Assembly (NCBI RefSeq): GCF_910596095.1
Contig: NC_056553.1
Coordinates: forward strand, 22,075,725 to 22,139,724
Direction: 5' to 3'
DNA length: 64,000 bases
DNA from: Thunnus maccoyii
Lineage: Eukaryota > Chordata > Actinopteri > Scombriformes > Scombridae
In this document: positions 1 to 13,000 of the stretch, piece by piece
Position numbering within the stretch: position 1 is the stretch's first letter
Layout: each line of letters starts with the position of its first letter
Notes under the pieces: model-generated
Told to the model about the DNA's origin: nothing
What the model saw: the letters and a program-made list of their open reading frames with translations, nothing else
The model's database searches: none
Made by a program: the position numbers and the translations under genes

Positions 1-3000
1 AATCAATGAATGCAGGTAATATCTAAGAGCTAAATAATGTCTGCTAATGGTATTATGAACAGCCCCACCCTGCTCCACTGATCTGACAAAAGGATACAGA
101 AAATGAGCTGGGAGCAATTTTCACTTTATCCTGTTTTTCTACAAACAAAAGCCTTTGCCATCAGAATTATTTTAAAGATGCTATAGTCACATAAAAACTA
201 CACAAGGGGGTTTAATGATGGAAATAAGTCTTGTGGACTTATATAGTCAACCTGATTAGGTGATTATTTTGGACCATTCTCAGCTAGAAATGATCAAGAG
301 AAATCAAAGAAAACAATGCATATTGAGAGAAAGTGGATACATTTATAAGTACAGGTCAATCAGTCTGGTCAGCTAGTCAGCCAGCCAGTCTATCACCCAA
401 TCAGCCACTCAGTCTCCCATGTCAGTGGGCCGCAACAGATGCTCTCTAATGAGCTGGGAGCCTCTGATCCAGTGGGCCTCGCCACATTCCATCGGCTCTA
501 ATAAGACCTTGTCCCGCTCTGTGAGCTGATAGCAGCTTCATTAACCACACTATGAACCTGCACAGGAAGCCGATAGGGGGTTTTATTAGGGTTTTATTAC
601 GCAAGAGAAACCAGGGCCAGTTTAATTGGAGCCAACAAGGAAGGTGGGAGATGGTAGGAGGAGGAGGGGGAGTGGAGAAGAGAGGCGGTAATCTGTGTTT
701 CATCTCTGCCTTTTCCGCTATTCTCCCTGATCTTGAGGAAATCAGAGGTGGAGGCAAAGGGAGAGATGAATAGAAATGTGCCGCAAAAATAGGATAATTC
801 TCCTGAGGATGAGTTTATGTTTGTTCCCTTTCTCTCATTCCTGCACAGCTAACCTCAATCCTGTTGTGCCGATGGCAGGCATCAGGAGCCGTTTGAGGCG
901 AGGAGTTGTGATGTTTGCAGAGGCAGGATCGGGAAGGTATTTTCAGATGTTTTAGGAATTTGGGTTGATTCTAAGTATGGTACCTCCATAGTTAGTTCAG
1001 GGCCTATATTTATCAAGCTTCTCAGTGTAGATTTTTCATGTCAGAGTGCAAGAGGTGATACAAGATGTGCACTCCCAATTTTAGCTGCAGAGATAAAAAT
1101 GAGTAGTAGGCCTTGTTCCCTGTGACAACAGACATTCGTAGTGACACTGTGATCACAGAGATACAGTACTATTGCCCTATTTTTGTGATGCATAAACATC
1201 TGGATGAGTTCATGTGACATTGTGAGGGTGTGACTGAATGCTGAGTCCCATCCGACTATCCACAGACACAATGCTGATCTATGTGTGCCTGCCAGCAGAG
1301 CCACTCAGAGCTCACGCTGAAACACAGAGCTGCCTTTGTAGCTTCCGCCTTCACATCCATATTGTCCTGACCTGAGCTGAGCCCACAAAGCTAAGTTCCT
1401 TTTCCCACCCTTCCCTTGAAGCATCTCCACCTTCCAGGAACCCTGAAAAAAAGCTGTGATTCATACTGCCTTACAAAACTAAAATGCAGTACTTTGTCAA
1501 AATTTAGTTAAGAACAGAATCTCACTTAACATATTGCCATATCACATTTCTATGCCATAGAAATGTATCATTTCAAATAAATCAGCATCTTAAATGTGAA
1601 GTTAGAACAACACACAGCTAAAAACCAGTCAACTACACAGGTAAAGCAAGGGAAACAAATCCAGTTAAAGCTAGCTGGATATAGCTACTGCTAGCCTTGC
1701 TAAAGCTAAGCTGTATCCTGTAATTAAAATACAGAATTTTGAAAAACTGCAATCTTGGTCATTTACTATTTTATCCCACATAAATAAGGCATTAGATGAA
1801 TCCAGTAATGGGTAACAAAAACATGCTAAACTAGTCTGCTAAATAGGTAACTAGCCTAGCTTAGCAGAATCTCAGCTATTTTACTTGAGTGATATTCACA
1901 ATGTGGAGTGGTTAAACTCTGGAATATAACTCCTATATTCCAAAGTCTTTCCAAAAATGCAGTAATATTTTGTTGTAGCCTAAACAAATGAAGTCATCTT
2001 ATCCATCTGTTTTCTGTCAGCCTGTAAACTTCAAACCCTTTTTTCTCAACTTCAGCTTTTCCCTTCTGCTTTTTCTTTGTGACTGTGGATGCAATCAAAA
2101 TAATGCCAAATGTTACTTTTCCTCTAACATCTCTTAAGGTCCAGCTCCAACCAGCAGTTGGATAGTGAGCCTGAACAAGTCCCTCTCTGTAGGGCACCGG
2201 CAGCGCACAGCTTGTTTTCAGTCTGTCTGATTTCATTTCCGTCGCTCTTTCTTATGCGCAGATCTCCAATTTGTACTTACTGGAATACAGTGAGGAGGAG
2301 AAAAAAAAGCACTCCAGTATTTCAGGAATTCACCAACCACCTACAAGTGACATCTGAAATTAATTGTGCATGGAGGAGTAGAAGGGGGAAAATGTTTTCC
2401 ATAGAAGTAAAACGCGTGGAGGTCGGAGTCTATATTGCATGAGCAATAGCACTGAGGGAAAACAATCTTTTACACTGAGGGGGAATGAAATACTGCGGCT
2501 TTGATTGGAAAAATAATAGAAAAAAACGAGGAGCCCCTAGTTTCTGATTATAAAAACAGAGCCTCTGAATTGTATCTTTATGATTTCCTGGAATGAATGC
2601 CATTACGTCTGAATGAATGGGAGCCAAATGAACCTAAACAGAGAAGAGGCAGTATGGTACCCATTTTAACATATGCACATGTATTATTTTTGTGCTCCAA
2701 CACTGTTCAATGTTTGTGAACTTGCACCTCTTTACTTCCTAAAACTGGCAATCAGAGAGATGTTAAATTTCTATGTCTGGGATATAAAATCAGGGACTGC
2801 TCCAGACAATTTATGGAGACATAAGATGCTAAGATGAGTTGTCAAATTAAATTTATATTGTAGCATTGCTTGTGTGGGAGCAAGATCGCCAAAAAATCAT
2901 ATATCAAATAATTACAATGGCTTATTGGTGACTATAAATGAATTATCAAGACAAACCTGGAGGATGGAACCCCTTAAGGGGTTAAAGATAAATCTAAGCG

Positions 3001-6000
3001 GTCACAAGATGATGAACAAGACAGGAGAGAGGAAGAACAAACATCACTGCTACTTAAAATTATCAACAAGTTTTTTCTAGTGAAATGTTGTGGAGTTTTA
3101 CCTCTTCAGGCTCCAAATGTTGGGAAACAGTGCTGATTATTCCGGAATCTATAGCTGGTACTACTTTTTATTCTACAACATTAAAATCAGGAATCTCTGA
3201 AAAATATTATATATGTTTTTGAAAGATTTTGAAAGATAATGTATGTACTACAACAACTATATATGCTGTGGTTGTTTCCGAGCTGAGTGTGAACTTGAAC
3301 TAGCCCTGCGACTGTGCATATGCAAGTCCATATGAGTGTGTATCTACTCAGCCAGGTCTATCCAGTGATGGGAGCCAAGGCCGGGGCTGACATGCAGGCT
3401 CTCAAACAGCTGATAAGGCCCTTGCTGGCTGCAGTGCAGACTGTAGATTAAGCTCTTATAGGAAAGGGAGGAGAAATCTGGCTCATGGGGATGAGGGGAG
3501 AGAGGGGGATGTTAGTGATCACCCCCCCAGCACAGGGCCAACATTATTATCTCCACAGCCCCAACACTGTCTCCTCAACCCCCTCCACTTCTACTATCCT
3601 TGGAATTGCCTTGTCTATACCCTCCTTTAGGGGCCGCCCGCAGATGGCCAAACATTCTGAACACAGGCCTGATGCTCATGTTCAAGGTTTCTAATCTACA
3701 CACTGGGCTTTGCTGATTTGTCGGGCTGACTGAGGTTTACCTCACATTTAAAGGTCCCTTTTTCATAATTTTGCTTCCAAATGTTTGGAAATGAATGTAC
3801 CGTAGAATTATGTGCCAGAAATTAACCAAATTAGTTCAAATCAAATACAAATTTCGAAGAGCTACCTTCATAGAGCCACTATTACTGAGTCCTGATATAG
3901 GCTTGCAACACCAGCTCAAGGGATTTCAAGAATGAACGTTTAATTTTGAGAAAAATGTCCTAATGTTGTGAGATCAAAGTGAACATTCAAGAAAAATTAT
4001 TTTTTCTGCCTGGCGTGAGCTTGGATCAGCTTTAGCCCCATATGACCCTGCACAGGATAAAGGTGACAGTGTACTCCACCAGAACTGCTTATCTGATGAC
4101 TGAACTGCTTCAGAAACCCCTCCCCAGAATTCGGGTGGGGATGCAGCCAACAATTTCGCTAACTTTCCAAAATCAACATTAAGAGACAAAGCTAGACCAA
4201 GAACGTCTCTCTCTAGCTTGCTTTTTTCAATCCATTTCATTATACAACTATTTCTGTCATTTTTCATGTGTACAACCAAGTGCAACACTATGCATGCCTT
4301 CTAGGGGAGACCTTCTGAAAATGTGCGCCATTATTCTATTATCACGTCTTGTCCCTCTCTATGACGGTCAGATTTTCACCCTGTCTCTGAGTGTGGCCTT
4401 TCGGAACAATTTAATCACTTTTGCTTTCTGACGTGGTCGGACAACACGTCATATGAACTAGTTTTTTTTAGTATAACCTGGCCCTAAGTGAGTATAGACA
4501 ATGTTAGGATGATTCTGTCCATTATGATTCTTGAAATCTCACTTAAACAACAGTGGGGTTTTATTCCAGTTGTGATGCTGACTGGTGTTAGCCTGGCCTT
4601 GTCTTGGAAAAAAGGTGGATTTCCATAAATACTATAAATGTTAAAGGTGTATTCCAGAGATTTAGTAACACACTTCCATAAAGTCAGGGGACTTACAAGA
4701 GATCCGTCAAAATCTGTGAAGCAGACACTGTTATATCCTGACTTTTACTCACCCGAATGGGTCAAGCTTCCGAAACACTGGATCCTACACTTCCCACAAT
4801 GCAACTTTCATTACACCTCTGCTGCCTCCTAAATGTCCACCTCTTTCAAACCCAACACTCACAGCTTATAATGCATGCTTCCTGTTAGAATTTTAAGTAT
4901 CTATCCCAAAAAAGATAACCCCGATGACATCATCAAGGTTATTTTTCAAACATACAACTGTTTTTACAGACCTGATAGTACTCCTTATGACAAGTAAACT
5001 AAACTTAATGTATATCAGTATTGGTGATTCCCCTTTGATTTCACCTTAAAACAAATTAACATCCAATTTAGTATCTTTGATCATCTGGGAATATGTAAAG
5101 TCCTATAACTTGAAATACTTCACATCAAGTCAGTTCCTCTTCCCAGCACACTAACAGCTTTGATAAAACAACAAAGTACATGTGGTGGTATAATTGCAGC
5201 ACCATGGGCTCTGGGGAGTGTCACATGTAAATATATGGCATCACACATGCATTCTCTCGTCACTGAGCAAAGGCACCCAAGAGAGCCTGTTGGAGCTCTG
5301 CGGATGAGCTGGGTGTGTTTCCATGGATACCCACCCATGCCCTGATCACTGTGGTACAATGGCCATGTGTGCTCGTGTGTGGTGCGCCCATGTGACAGTT
5401 CATCTTCCATCACAGCATGCAGTCACTGTCTCAACAGGGGCCTGATCTGGCTAACACTGAATGGATGTAACCGCTCTACTGTGCAGTGAGAAAAAGAATG
5501 TGCAAACCACCATGGCTGCTGACACTCAGAGGCTTTCGTTGCCAGAAACTCTGTGCCAGGCTCCAATTAAGCATCCATGCATCCTATACTGAAACAATGG
5601 TACTGTTGGTGGGTACAGTAAGTCCCAGGAATTCCCATACAGCATCAACACATAGCTGGACGCCAACAGTTTACCTCATGGAGCGACGTGGAGTGTTAAA
5701 GATACAGGCTTGGGTCACTTGATTGTAGCTTTCAATAACCACATTTTTCAGCAAGTACACACCACTGCAGATACACAGTAGGAACTCTGCAGCCGGAGAT
5801 ACACACAGCGATAACCTCAGGGGCCTCGGCGTGCGGCAAGGCATTCCAGCATTCCCTGCTCCCTCTCAACACGTCCTATTAGAGAAGCTGAGAGAAGCAA
5901 AACCAATGGTGGTGTTGATGAGTGGGAAACCTGTGAGTAAGATGGAGACTGGATGCCCCAGGGGCCTCCAGAACGCTTGTCCCTCAACCCCGGAAACCAG

Positions 6001-8390
6001 CGTAAAGACCTCTCACAATGTTGCTGGGACAATTTGTGGAACTGCAAAGGGAAGTGCTTTGGAGATTACTTTCTCCACACAGCTCACAGGTCTTTGTGGA
6101 GTCTGTGGAGGTAAGTAGAAGGAGTGGCAGTGTAGTGATCAGATGGCTTGATAAAATAACTTCTGAAAGTGCGCCAACTGATAAGGCCTCCACATCAAAC
6201 AGCATAACACCATGTTCTCCTGAAGCAAAATCCTTTTCCTTGCATGCTAACAGCAACTGGCTGCTCAAGACTCAAAACTTTTAAGGGGCATTCAACCTCA
6301 AACACATGCCAAGATCTTTTTCATTCCTTCTTGTTTTTCCTACTTTCCCCCCTCGCCGTGTTTCCTCAAATCCCTCCCATGTTTTTCGAACCCTCAGGCC
6401 ACCTTTTTACATTCTTTCAGGCTCTGAAGGCACATTAGGAGCCAAGAAAAAGGCAGCAACATAAACTCTGGCCATCGCCCTGCTGAACCTCTGGACTTCC
6501 CGAGAGAGGGCCAATCCATCTTGGACTTTTTGCCAGTTTTCCTAATAAATCAGAGCCCACAGTGTGCCGCCTGCAAACACCCCGGAGGAAGGTCACTGCT
6601 GGGCAGGTTAGCCAAACACATCCTTGGTCCCTTCGCAGACTAAAGTGCTCTATCACTGTGAGACAGTCACATAAAACACTTTGCAGTGGCTGGAATGGGG
6701 CAGCAAAAAACGTGATTAACCTTGACACTGACCTGTGGCAACCTTTTAGCAAGTGGCCACAGTTTCTATCTATCCCTGTAATTACCCCATAAATGCTTCA
6801 ATAAATGGGGTGCAGTGCCGTCCCAGAGAGGTCTATATATTAAAAAGTACTGCACATTCCAAACCACCAAATACAAATCAGAAGATTCACAGTGCTGACA
6901 TCTCGCTCTTTCAAATGAACCCCAAACACCCAGCAGTCCCATTTCATCAAATTCCCCTGAGGTGTTGATTTCCCCACCCAGTGCTTCTCTAACCACCACA
7001 TTTCATAACCACTCTGTTGCTCCACCAGAGCAGATCCATCAGTCAGAAACTCACTCATGGAAATAAACAAACTCTGCAAAACCTCAAAGAACCCTGCCAC
7101 TCTGAGAAGAGAGGGAAGAGATGACTGAGATAGAAAGAGGGCCGGGATGAATTTGAAAGAGAGATGTAAGCTAAAAGTGAGGAGGCAGGGACAGTGAGTG
7201 AAGTTCAAAGGCAAGGGGGGTTATGAGGCAGTCTTCTGCCTCTAAACCTTTCCTCCCCATCTGTGCCGTGCCCTAGTGGCAAAGGGTGTATGGGTGGTAG
7301 GTGGTAGTTAAAAGTCTATCCCTTCACCCCCCTGACCTCCCACGGCAATGAGCGGAAAAACAGCTGTGGGCTGCACACTCCCTGCTCCTGAAACACTGTC
7401 CCATGGGCTTGAAACACACACATACTAACACACTCAGGCACATTCATAAGATGTGAACCTGCAGATGCACTCTTAACACACATACCCTTTGGTCTCCTCT
7501 CTTTCCTTTAACTCACAGACACATACATACACTTAGGTTATGTAACTTCAATCAAAATCAGGATGTGAATGACCTTTTCAGTGTGTCGACTTCTTACCAA
7601 CTCCGGCTTGGCCCACATTTTGAGCTATGTGATTAGTAGACACCGGGAATGTAAGAATCCTCTGGAAGCTGAATTTACATGAACTGAGTTAAAGTGGTGT
7701 ATTTCTTTTCACATATTTAACATGACAGATCAACCAGCGGATTTTCAGGGAGGTCAATCCATTCAACAGACTTCACCACAAAACTGGCTGACTGTGGCTC
7801 CAGTGAGCTGGTTGACCACGTTGATGGGACGTCTACTTCTATATAAATCTGAGAAACACACGCTAGCACCATTATGTCACTGTGTTAGATCATTCGCTGT
7901 TAAAACTTTAATCCAGATGTAACATCTGAGGAAACGCCGTCAGTATTCTTTTTACTATCATTTGTTTTAAAAAGTGATAAATATTATAGAGACAAAGGCA
8001 GTAAAAGGTAATCAGATGAACAAAAATATCACTGAATACATCATTTAACAATACTATTCCTTAAATAGTTTAAATGGCATGTAAACAGAAATATGAAGCT
8101 CTGTTCTTTTCATTTAACCTCCAATTGGTTAGTAAAAAGGATAAACTGTTTATTTTTTCTGTAGTAGTCCACCTGTACAATCAAACTCTATTTAATATAG
8201 CAATCCTGCAATGAATGATGATGCTCTACCACTGAGTTAGGCACCTCAGGTGTAAAAGCTTATCTACACCAGTTAGTTTTATTGTAAAAAGTTGGAATGG
8301 GCTGAGAAAAACATGTTTTTCTATCCAGACGGATGAACACACACACATCTGAAAAATCAAATGTATAACTAATGATACACAAAAGAGAAC
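1..8390. other. intergenic region, no gene recognised
   Basis: No open frame here resembles a protein family I know, none has a convincing set of splice sites, and none exceeds about 125 codons. The stretch at about 360-415 is a CAGT/CAGC-rich simple tract. Purine-rich tracts occur at 645-690. The far right end (about 8160-8390) is not unique: it matches the DNA left of the tRNA-Gly genes at 53403 and 61827 (same 'cacacatctga' run and a D-arm-like remnant). Conserved non-coding enhancers could be present but cannot be told from one sequence. Confidence 0.6.
8220..8247 (-). pseudogene. tRNA D-arm (A-box) remnant beside tRNA-Gly
   Basis: On minus this reads as acceptor/D-arm sequence with the core CTCAGTGGTAGAGCATC-like box typical of Ala, Cys or Val tRNAs. 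No intact anticodon or T-arm follows. The same remnant recurs at 53208-53235, 57249-57276 and 61631-61658, always left of a tRNA-Gly(TCC), so it travelled as part of the same module. Which tRNA it came from is unknown. Confidence 0.5.
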
Positions 8391-8462
8391 TGCGATGGCC
8401 GGGAATCGAACCCGGGTCAACTGCTTGGAAGGCAGCTATGCTCACCACTATACCACCATCGC
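8391..8462 (-). tRNA. tRNA-Gly(TCC), isolated copy
   Basis: The 72-nt minus-strand sequence folds as a standard cloverleaf. The acceptor is GCGATGG/CCATCGC with discriminator A, the anticodon loop CTTCCAA gives anticodon TCC (reads GGA), and the T-stem CCGGG/CCCGG is intact. Internal promoter boxes are present (A box TGGTATAGTGG, B box GGTTCGATTCC). A Pol III terminator (TTTT on minus, 8380-8383) follows about 8 nt downstream. This gene lies 25 kb from the main cluster, on the other side of MTPAP and MAP3K8, yet its flanks match those of the cluster copies, so it is a dispersed member of the same module. Confidence 0.97.
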
Positions 8463-10024
8463 TGTGGTGTAAATGGAATTTTGCTGCCAACTCAGCAGTT
8501 AACACTGATGTAAACTGCTGTAAAAGTACTGAGACAGGAGGAGCAGAGGAGAGGAAGAGGGAGGTACACCAGGAGGAGAGAAGACATGAATTTAGAATAA
8601 TTTGATGTATCACTATCTTATTTTATTTTTCTTCTCTTTAGCTTTCCTATTTTGTTGTTCTTAGCACAACTCCAATCATTCATTTGTATGAAATGCCTGT
8701 CAATACAGGTTGTGTTAACTATACAGTATACTGCATGCTACTGTAGCATCACTGTATAAAGTCCTGCAACAGTAACTTATCCAGTTAGCTAACTCTAATG
8801 CAGCTATTGATCATCATAAGTTTTAGTTTATTTAACATTATGAGACATTAAAAGCACACATCTACAAAATGTCAAGGATGACAAATCAAGACCTACAAAG
8901 AAAATAATTTAATCATACCAGGAGTACCTGGAGTTGAAGTTTTTCATGTTTCATGTTCATGTTTATGCAGAACACTGAACCAAAGACAGTCAGTTATCAC
9001 AAACTCCAATTAAATATTCCAACAATTAACGCTGCAGGTAATGGAGGATGTTATGGAAATACAAGTATAGTGTCTATGAACAGTTAATTAGCATAGAGGC
9101 TCACTTTGTTAGTGTTTGCTTGCCAGTTGTAATGCTGTAGGAGGTTATGCAGTGAGGCTACAGCAGTATGCAGTATTAACTCTATTTACTCTTGAGTACT
9201 TTTATGAAGAACATTAGCCTCAGCTAACAGGTATTTATCCACACAAACTGTGGATGAATACTTGCCCTCCTTGGCATCAAGTCTTAATAAACTTTATCAA
9301 CTTACTGAAGGAAAAAAAAAACAATAAACAATAAACATAAAAGGCTCATTTTTTAAATCAACTGATTGTATGCTAAGGAAATGTATCAAGTTTTATATTT
9401 TTTTTATACAGTCCTTTTTAACTAACTCACAGTATTCCGTTGTGGGTTTTTTTTGTATTTTTGATACATCTGATACCTATTAACTGCCTTAAGTCAGTTT
9501 TGGGGTTCCATAATAAGCGATCCCTGTGTTTTCAGTTTATAGTTAACACTTGATTATTCCATTCATATTGAAACATTAATGTAATAGAAAAACTTCCATC
9601 GTGTTTTTGTTTGAGGTGTAGACACATGATGTTGTAAGTTACAACATCCACGTACACAGATTTTGAATAAAGATGAATCTAGTGAATATACAGTTTATGT
9701 TCCTTAATGATCATCTGGCAGGCCCTGCATCAGTTTCCACAGTATTTCCTTTAATTACAACAGAGCAGGTAGATGTACAGTCATGTATACATCAATCACT
9801 CCCTTATTCCAGGTCCCAAACTTATGCACATACAGGCCTCAGTAGCACCCTCCAGTGTCTGTGTTTGGAATGACAGTCCTGCAGATGTATCCTCTGCAGA
9901 AGCTGCTCCTGCTCTCTCCTCATCTCCTTGGTGAGACATCAGACATCACCCAAGGGTGTCCACCAGTGCATGAGATAAAGTAACGATAATAAATGGAGGA
10001 TGTTTCTGAGATCTCCAAGAGTCC
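8463..10024. other. tRNA-Gly 5' flank and MTPAP 3' side
   Basis: The part next to the tRNA carries the 'caactcagcagtt' element and the purine-rich block ending in gagggaggtacacc (8527-8582) that also stands upstream of the cluster tRNA-Gly genes. The remainder to 10024 probably includes the MTPAP 3' UTR. I could not place its polyadenylation site with confidence. Confidence 0.5.
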
Positions 10025-13000
10025 TTAGCTCTTTTGCTGATTTTTATTCTTCAGGGATTCTAGCAAGCCCTTGATCCTCTCACTGGCCGCCTCCCTTTTC
10101 CTTTTCTTGCGACTTTTGATCCCTGCAATTTGGGAGGGCAGAAGGAGGGTAGCCAGTCCCCAAGGTGTGGGACGACCTGCAGGACTGACGGTGTCACTCT
10201 GCTGGAGCAGCCAGGAGCTCTCCTGACACAAAGCCACGAAGCGGTCTAGTTGTGTGGCGTTGACGTTCTTGCTGACGTTCAGAGAGGTTTCGAAGGGGTT
10301 CTGGATATGCAGCGGGGTCACCTCTGGCTTATTCTGCTCTTTGCCCTGGAGAGAGGGAAGGGAACAATGCTGGCAGATGAAAATATGTTTGTGAGCAGCA
10401 GCAGCCATAAGCGCAGTCCTGCATGTACTGTACGCTATGGTCCATCTATCTTGTTGGTCATGCTTTTAGCGCTTTGCTGCTGTATCTGGGGCACTTATGG
10501 CTGACTGGAACACCTCTCTGCAGGCTAGCAGATAGGAGAAGCAGAGACATGGACATGGCTCTGGAAGACATTTTGACTTGAAGTGTGAAAAAGGAAAATA
10601 ATTCAGAAATGGGAATGACAGGCTGATATAAAAACCTGCAATTCACCCTGAACGAGTTAGGAACGGATGCATATATGGTCTGCACCTCCATCTAGCAGTC
10701 CTGGCCATCACATGAACCATCAATATGAAGGTCAGAGAGAAGTGAAGACACTTCCATGGTACTTTGCATGCACATATCCTTTGCTAAAGCCGCATAGAAA
10801 AGGGGCTGGAGGGATAAAGGGATGGAGCTGTGGGGGGCAGGAGGGACAGAAGATGGCAACATAAAGCCATCAGTCAGAGGAATGGAGCAAACCGGAGAAT
10901 TGTGGCACAGTAAAGCAGATTTATGGCTGTTTCTCCACTTGTGAAAGCCTATAGGTTTGGGTCACGGCCACCGTCTACCTGCAGGCTTCCTCTGCTGTGT
11001 CAAACTTGATATTAGTCTCATATATTAGACCGCAGGGTCTCTCTTTACCAACAGCATCAATTCATTAAACTCAAAGCACTAGCAAAGTTCCTGCATCTCA
11101 TAGAATGTGCCACCAAAGCATAAAAAACAACTTTATCAACTACATTTCTAGGAGAAGAAAAAATAGGTGATGAACACGATGTTATTCAATGTTACAAATT
11201 ATAAGAGTGAGGTTAATTAACTATCCTGTCCAGCTTGAGAGGGAAAATTAGTTCTGAATGCTCCACTGATGTTCATTTTTCAGATAAAGTATGACTTGGA
11301 AAGAGTTTCCCGCCTTTGGCTTGATGTTTCCTCTCCAATGTATTCATTAAAACAGTAAGTCATACCATCAGTGTATGAAAAGTATTGCACAGGCAAATAG
11401 AATAAATATGTCTTTGTTTACACTTAGCATGATGGAGCTCCTAATTGGGATCTCAGCTCAAGGGCGCCGGGCCCCGTGGGGCCGACATCAATCACACATG
11501 ACAAGGACAGCTGTCATCTGTGTGTGTGGGAAGACGCCATCCAACCAAACTGCCTTTATTACCAACAGATTCTCTGTTGCTCTCTCTGTTGGAGCTCAGC
11601 TCTGGGACTGGGAGGGAAGTTGAAAGAGGGCTGAACTGGCTCTCTGCAAGTGCTGAACGCCTTTATGTTCTGGTTTTTCACTGATGCAACAGTTATGAGC
11701 CACCCAAGCAGCAGGATAGTCTAAGGGTTGGATAGACCATTTTGTGAGTAAAGCCTGACTGCTACTAGATTTTTGTGACCAATACCAATATTGGTATTTG
11801 AGAGCAACAAAAATCTGATAATGATATATGGCGCAATTTTTTTTTCAACAAAAACATGTATCATGCACAAACATTTTTTGATAAGGATTCCTTTAATTTT
11901 AAAAACGTATGTGCAAGATATTTACTCAGTGGGATGTTTTACAGTTGAAAAATAAACTTGTCAGTACAATTTCTGTATTATCACAAACATATCTCTAGCA
12001 TTTCTGTATTGACTTGATTGATTTAACTTTTTTGTTATTTGCATAGATATACAAAGACACAGATACAGGCCTATATGCAATGAGCTAATATATTCATATC
12101 TTTATTTGTGAGGATGCCTGGTTGCAATATCCATGAGGAAGACACTACAGACTGTAGCCCTTTCCAGACATGGAATATGCAACACCGCTACCTTCATCAA
12201 TCTGTTAAAAGAGTGTTAAAGTTATGTTTTGTGTCATTCAGACAGGTGTCTTTTACATTAATGTTCCTTAATCTGACAACATTTAATTCAGACTTGCGCT
12301 TGGTTTTACGGAAATGTTGACAGGTACCAACTAGTAAGCAATTTTACATAAAAGTGACTCTGTCCTTATTCAGACCAAGACCAACATGTAGAACTATCAT
12401 TACATTAACATTACAAGGTGAATGTCTATAATGGGCAAATGTGTGAATTAATTTCAACTTGATACATGCTAAATGCTCAACTATGTAAACTGTCACCATT
12501 TGGGCAAATTCTTTGGTTACATTGGAAATTGTAGATAAGAATAATCATACATACCTTTCTGATATTTATGGACATCTTAGTGAATGCAAAAGTGGCGTAG
12601 AAGTCAAAGAATTCACACAGCAGTTGCTCTGAGACAAAGAGAGAAAAGTCACGTAAGCATGGAGGGCCGCTAACGGAAACATCGATACCTATCAAAGTGA
12701 ATTGCAGCCCTACAGCCCTGATTCCACGCTCTTGTGCTCACCTAGTGTTTCTGTGTTGCTCTGGAGCTGGATCTTGCTGAAGTCGCTGACAAACGTGCAG
12801 TCGTTCCCCTCAATCACGCTCTTGTCTGCGGGACCTTGTGGGACGAGAGCGGGGATACAAGGTAAATGACTGACTTTACAAGTCTATGACGGCCATACAG
12901 AAGACAGTGGAAACAGAGAGACACAAAAGGAAGGAGAAGCGGTGCCTGTCTGTGTGTGTGTGTGTATCATGTTGGTCAAAGAAAGAGAAAGAAGACAGCA

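Noticed and set aside
7..8390. Possible exons of a JCAD-like or other neighbour gene
   Set aside because: No frame shows recognisable protein similarity or paired splice sites; the idea rests only on synteny.
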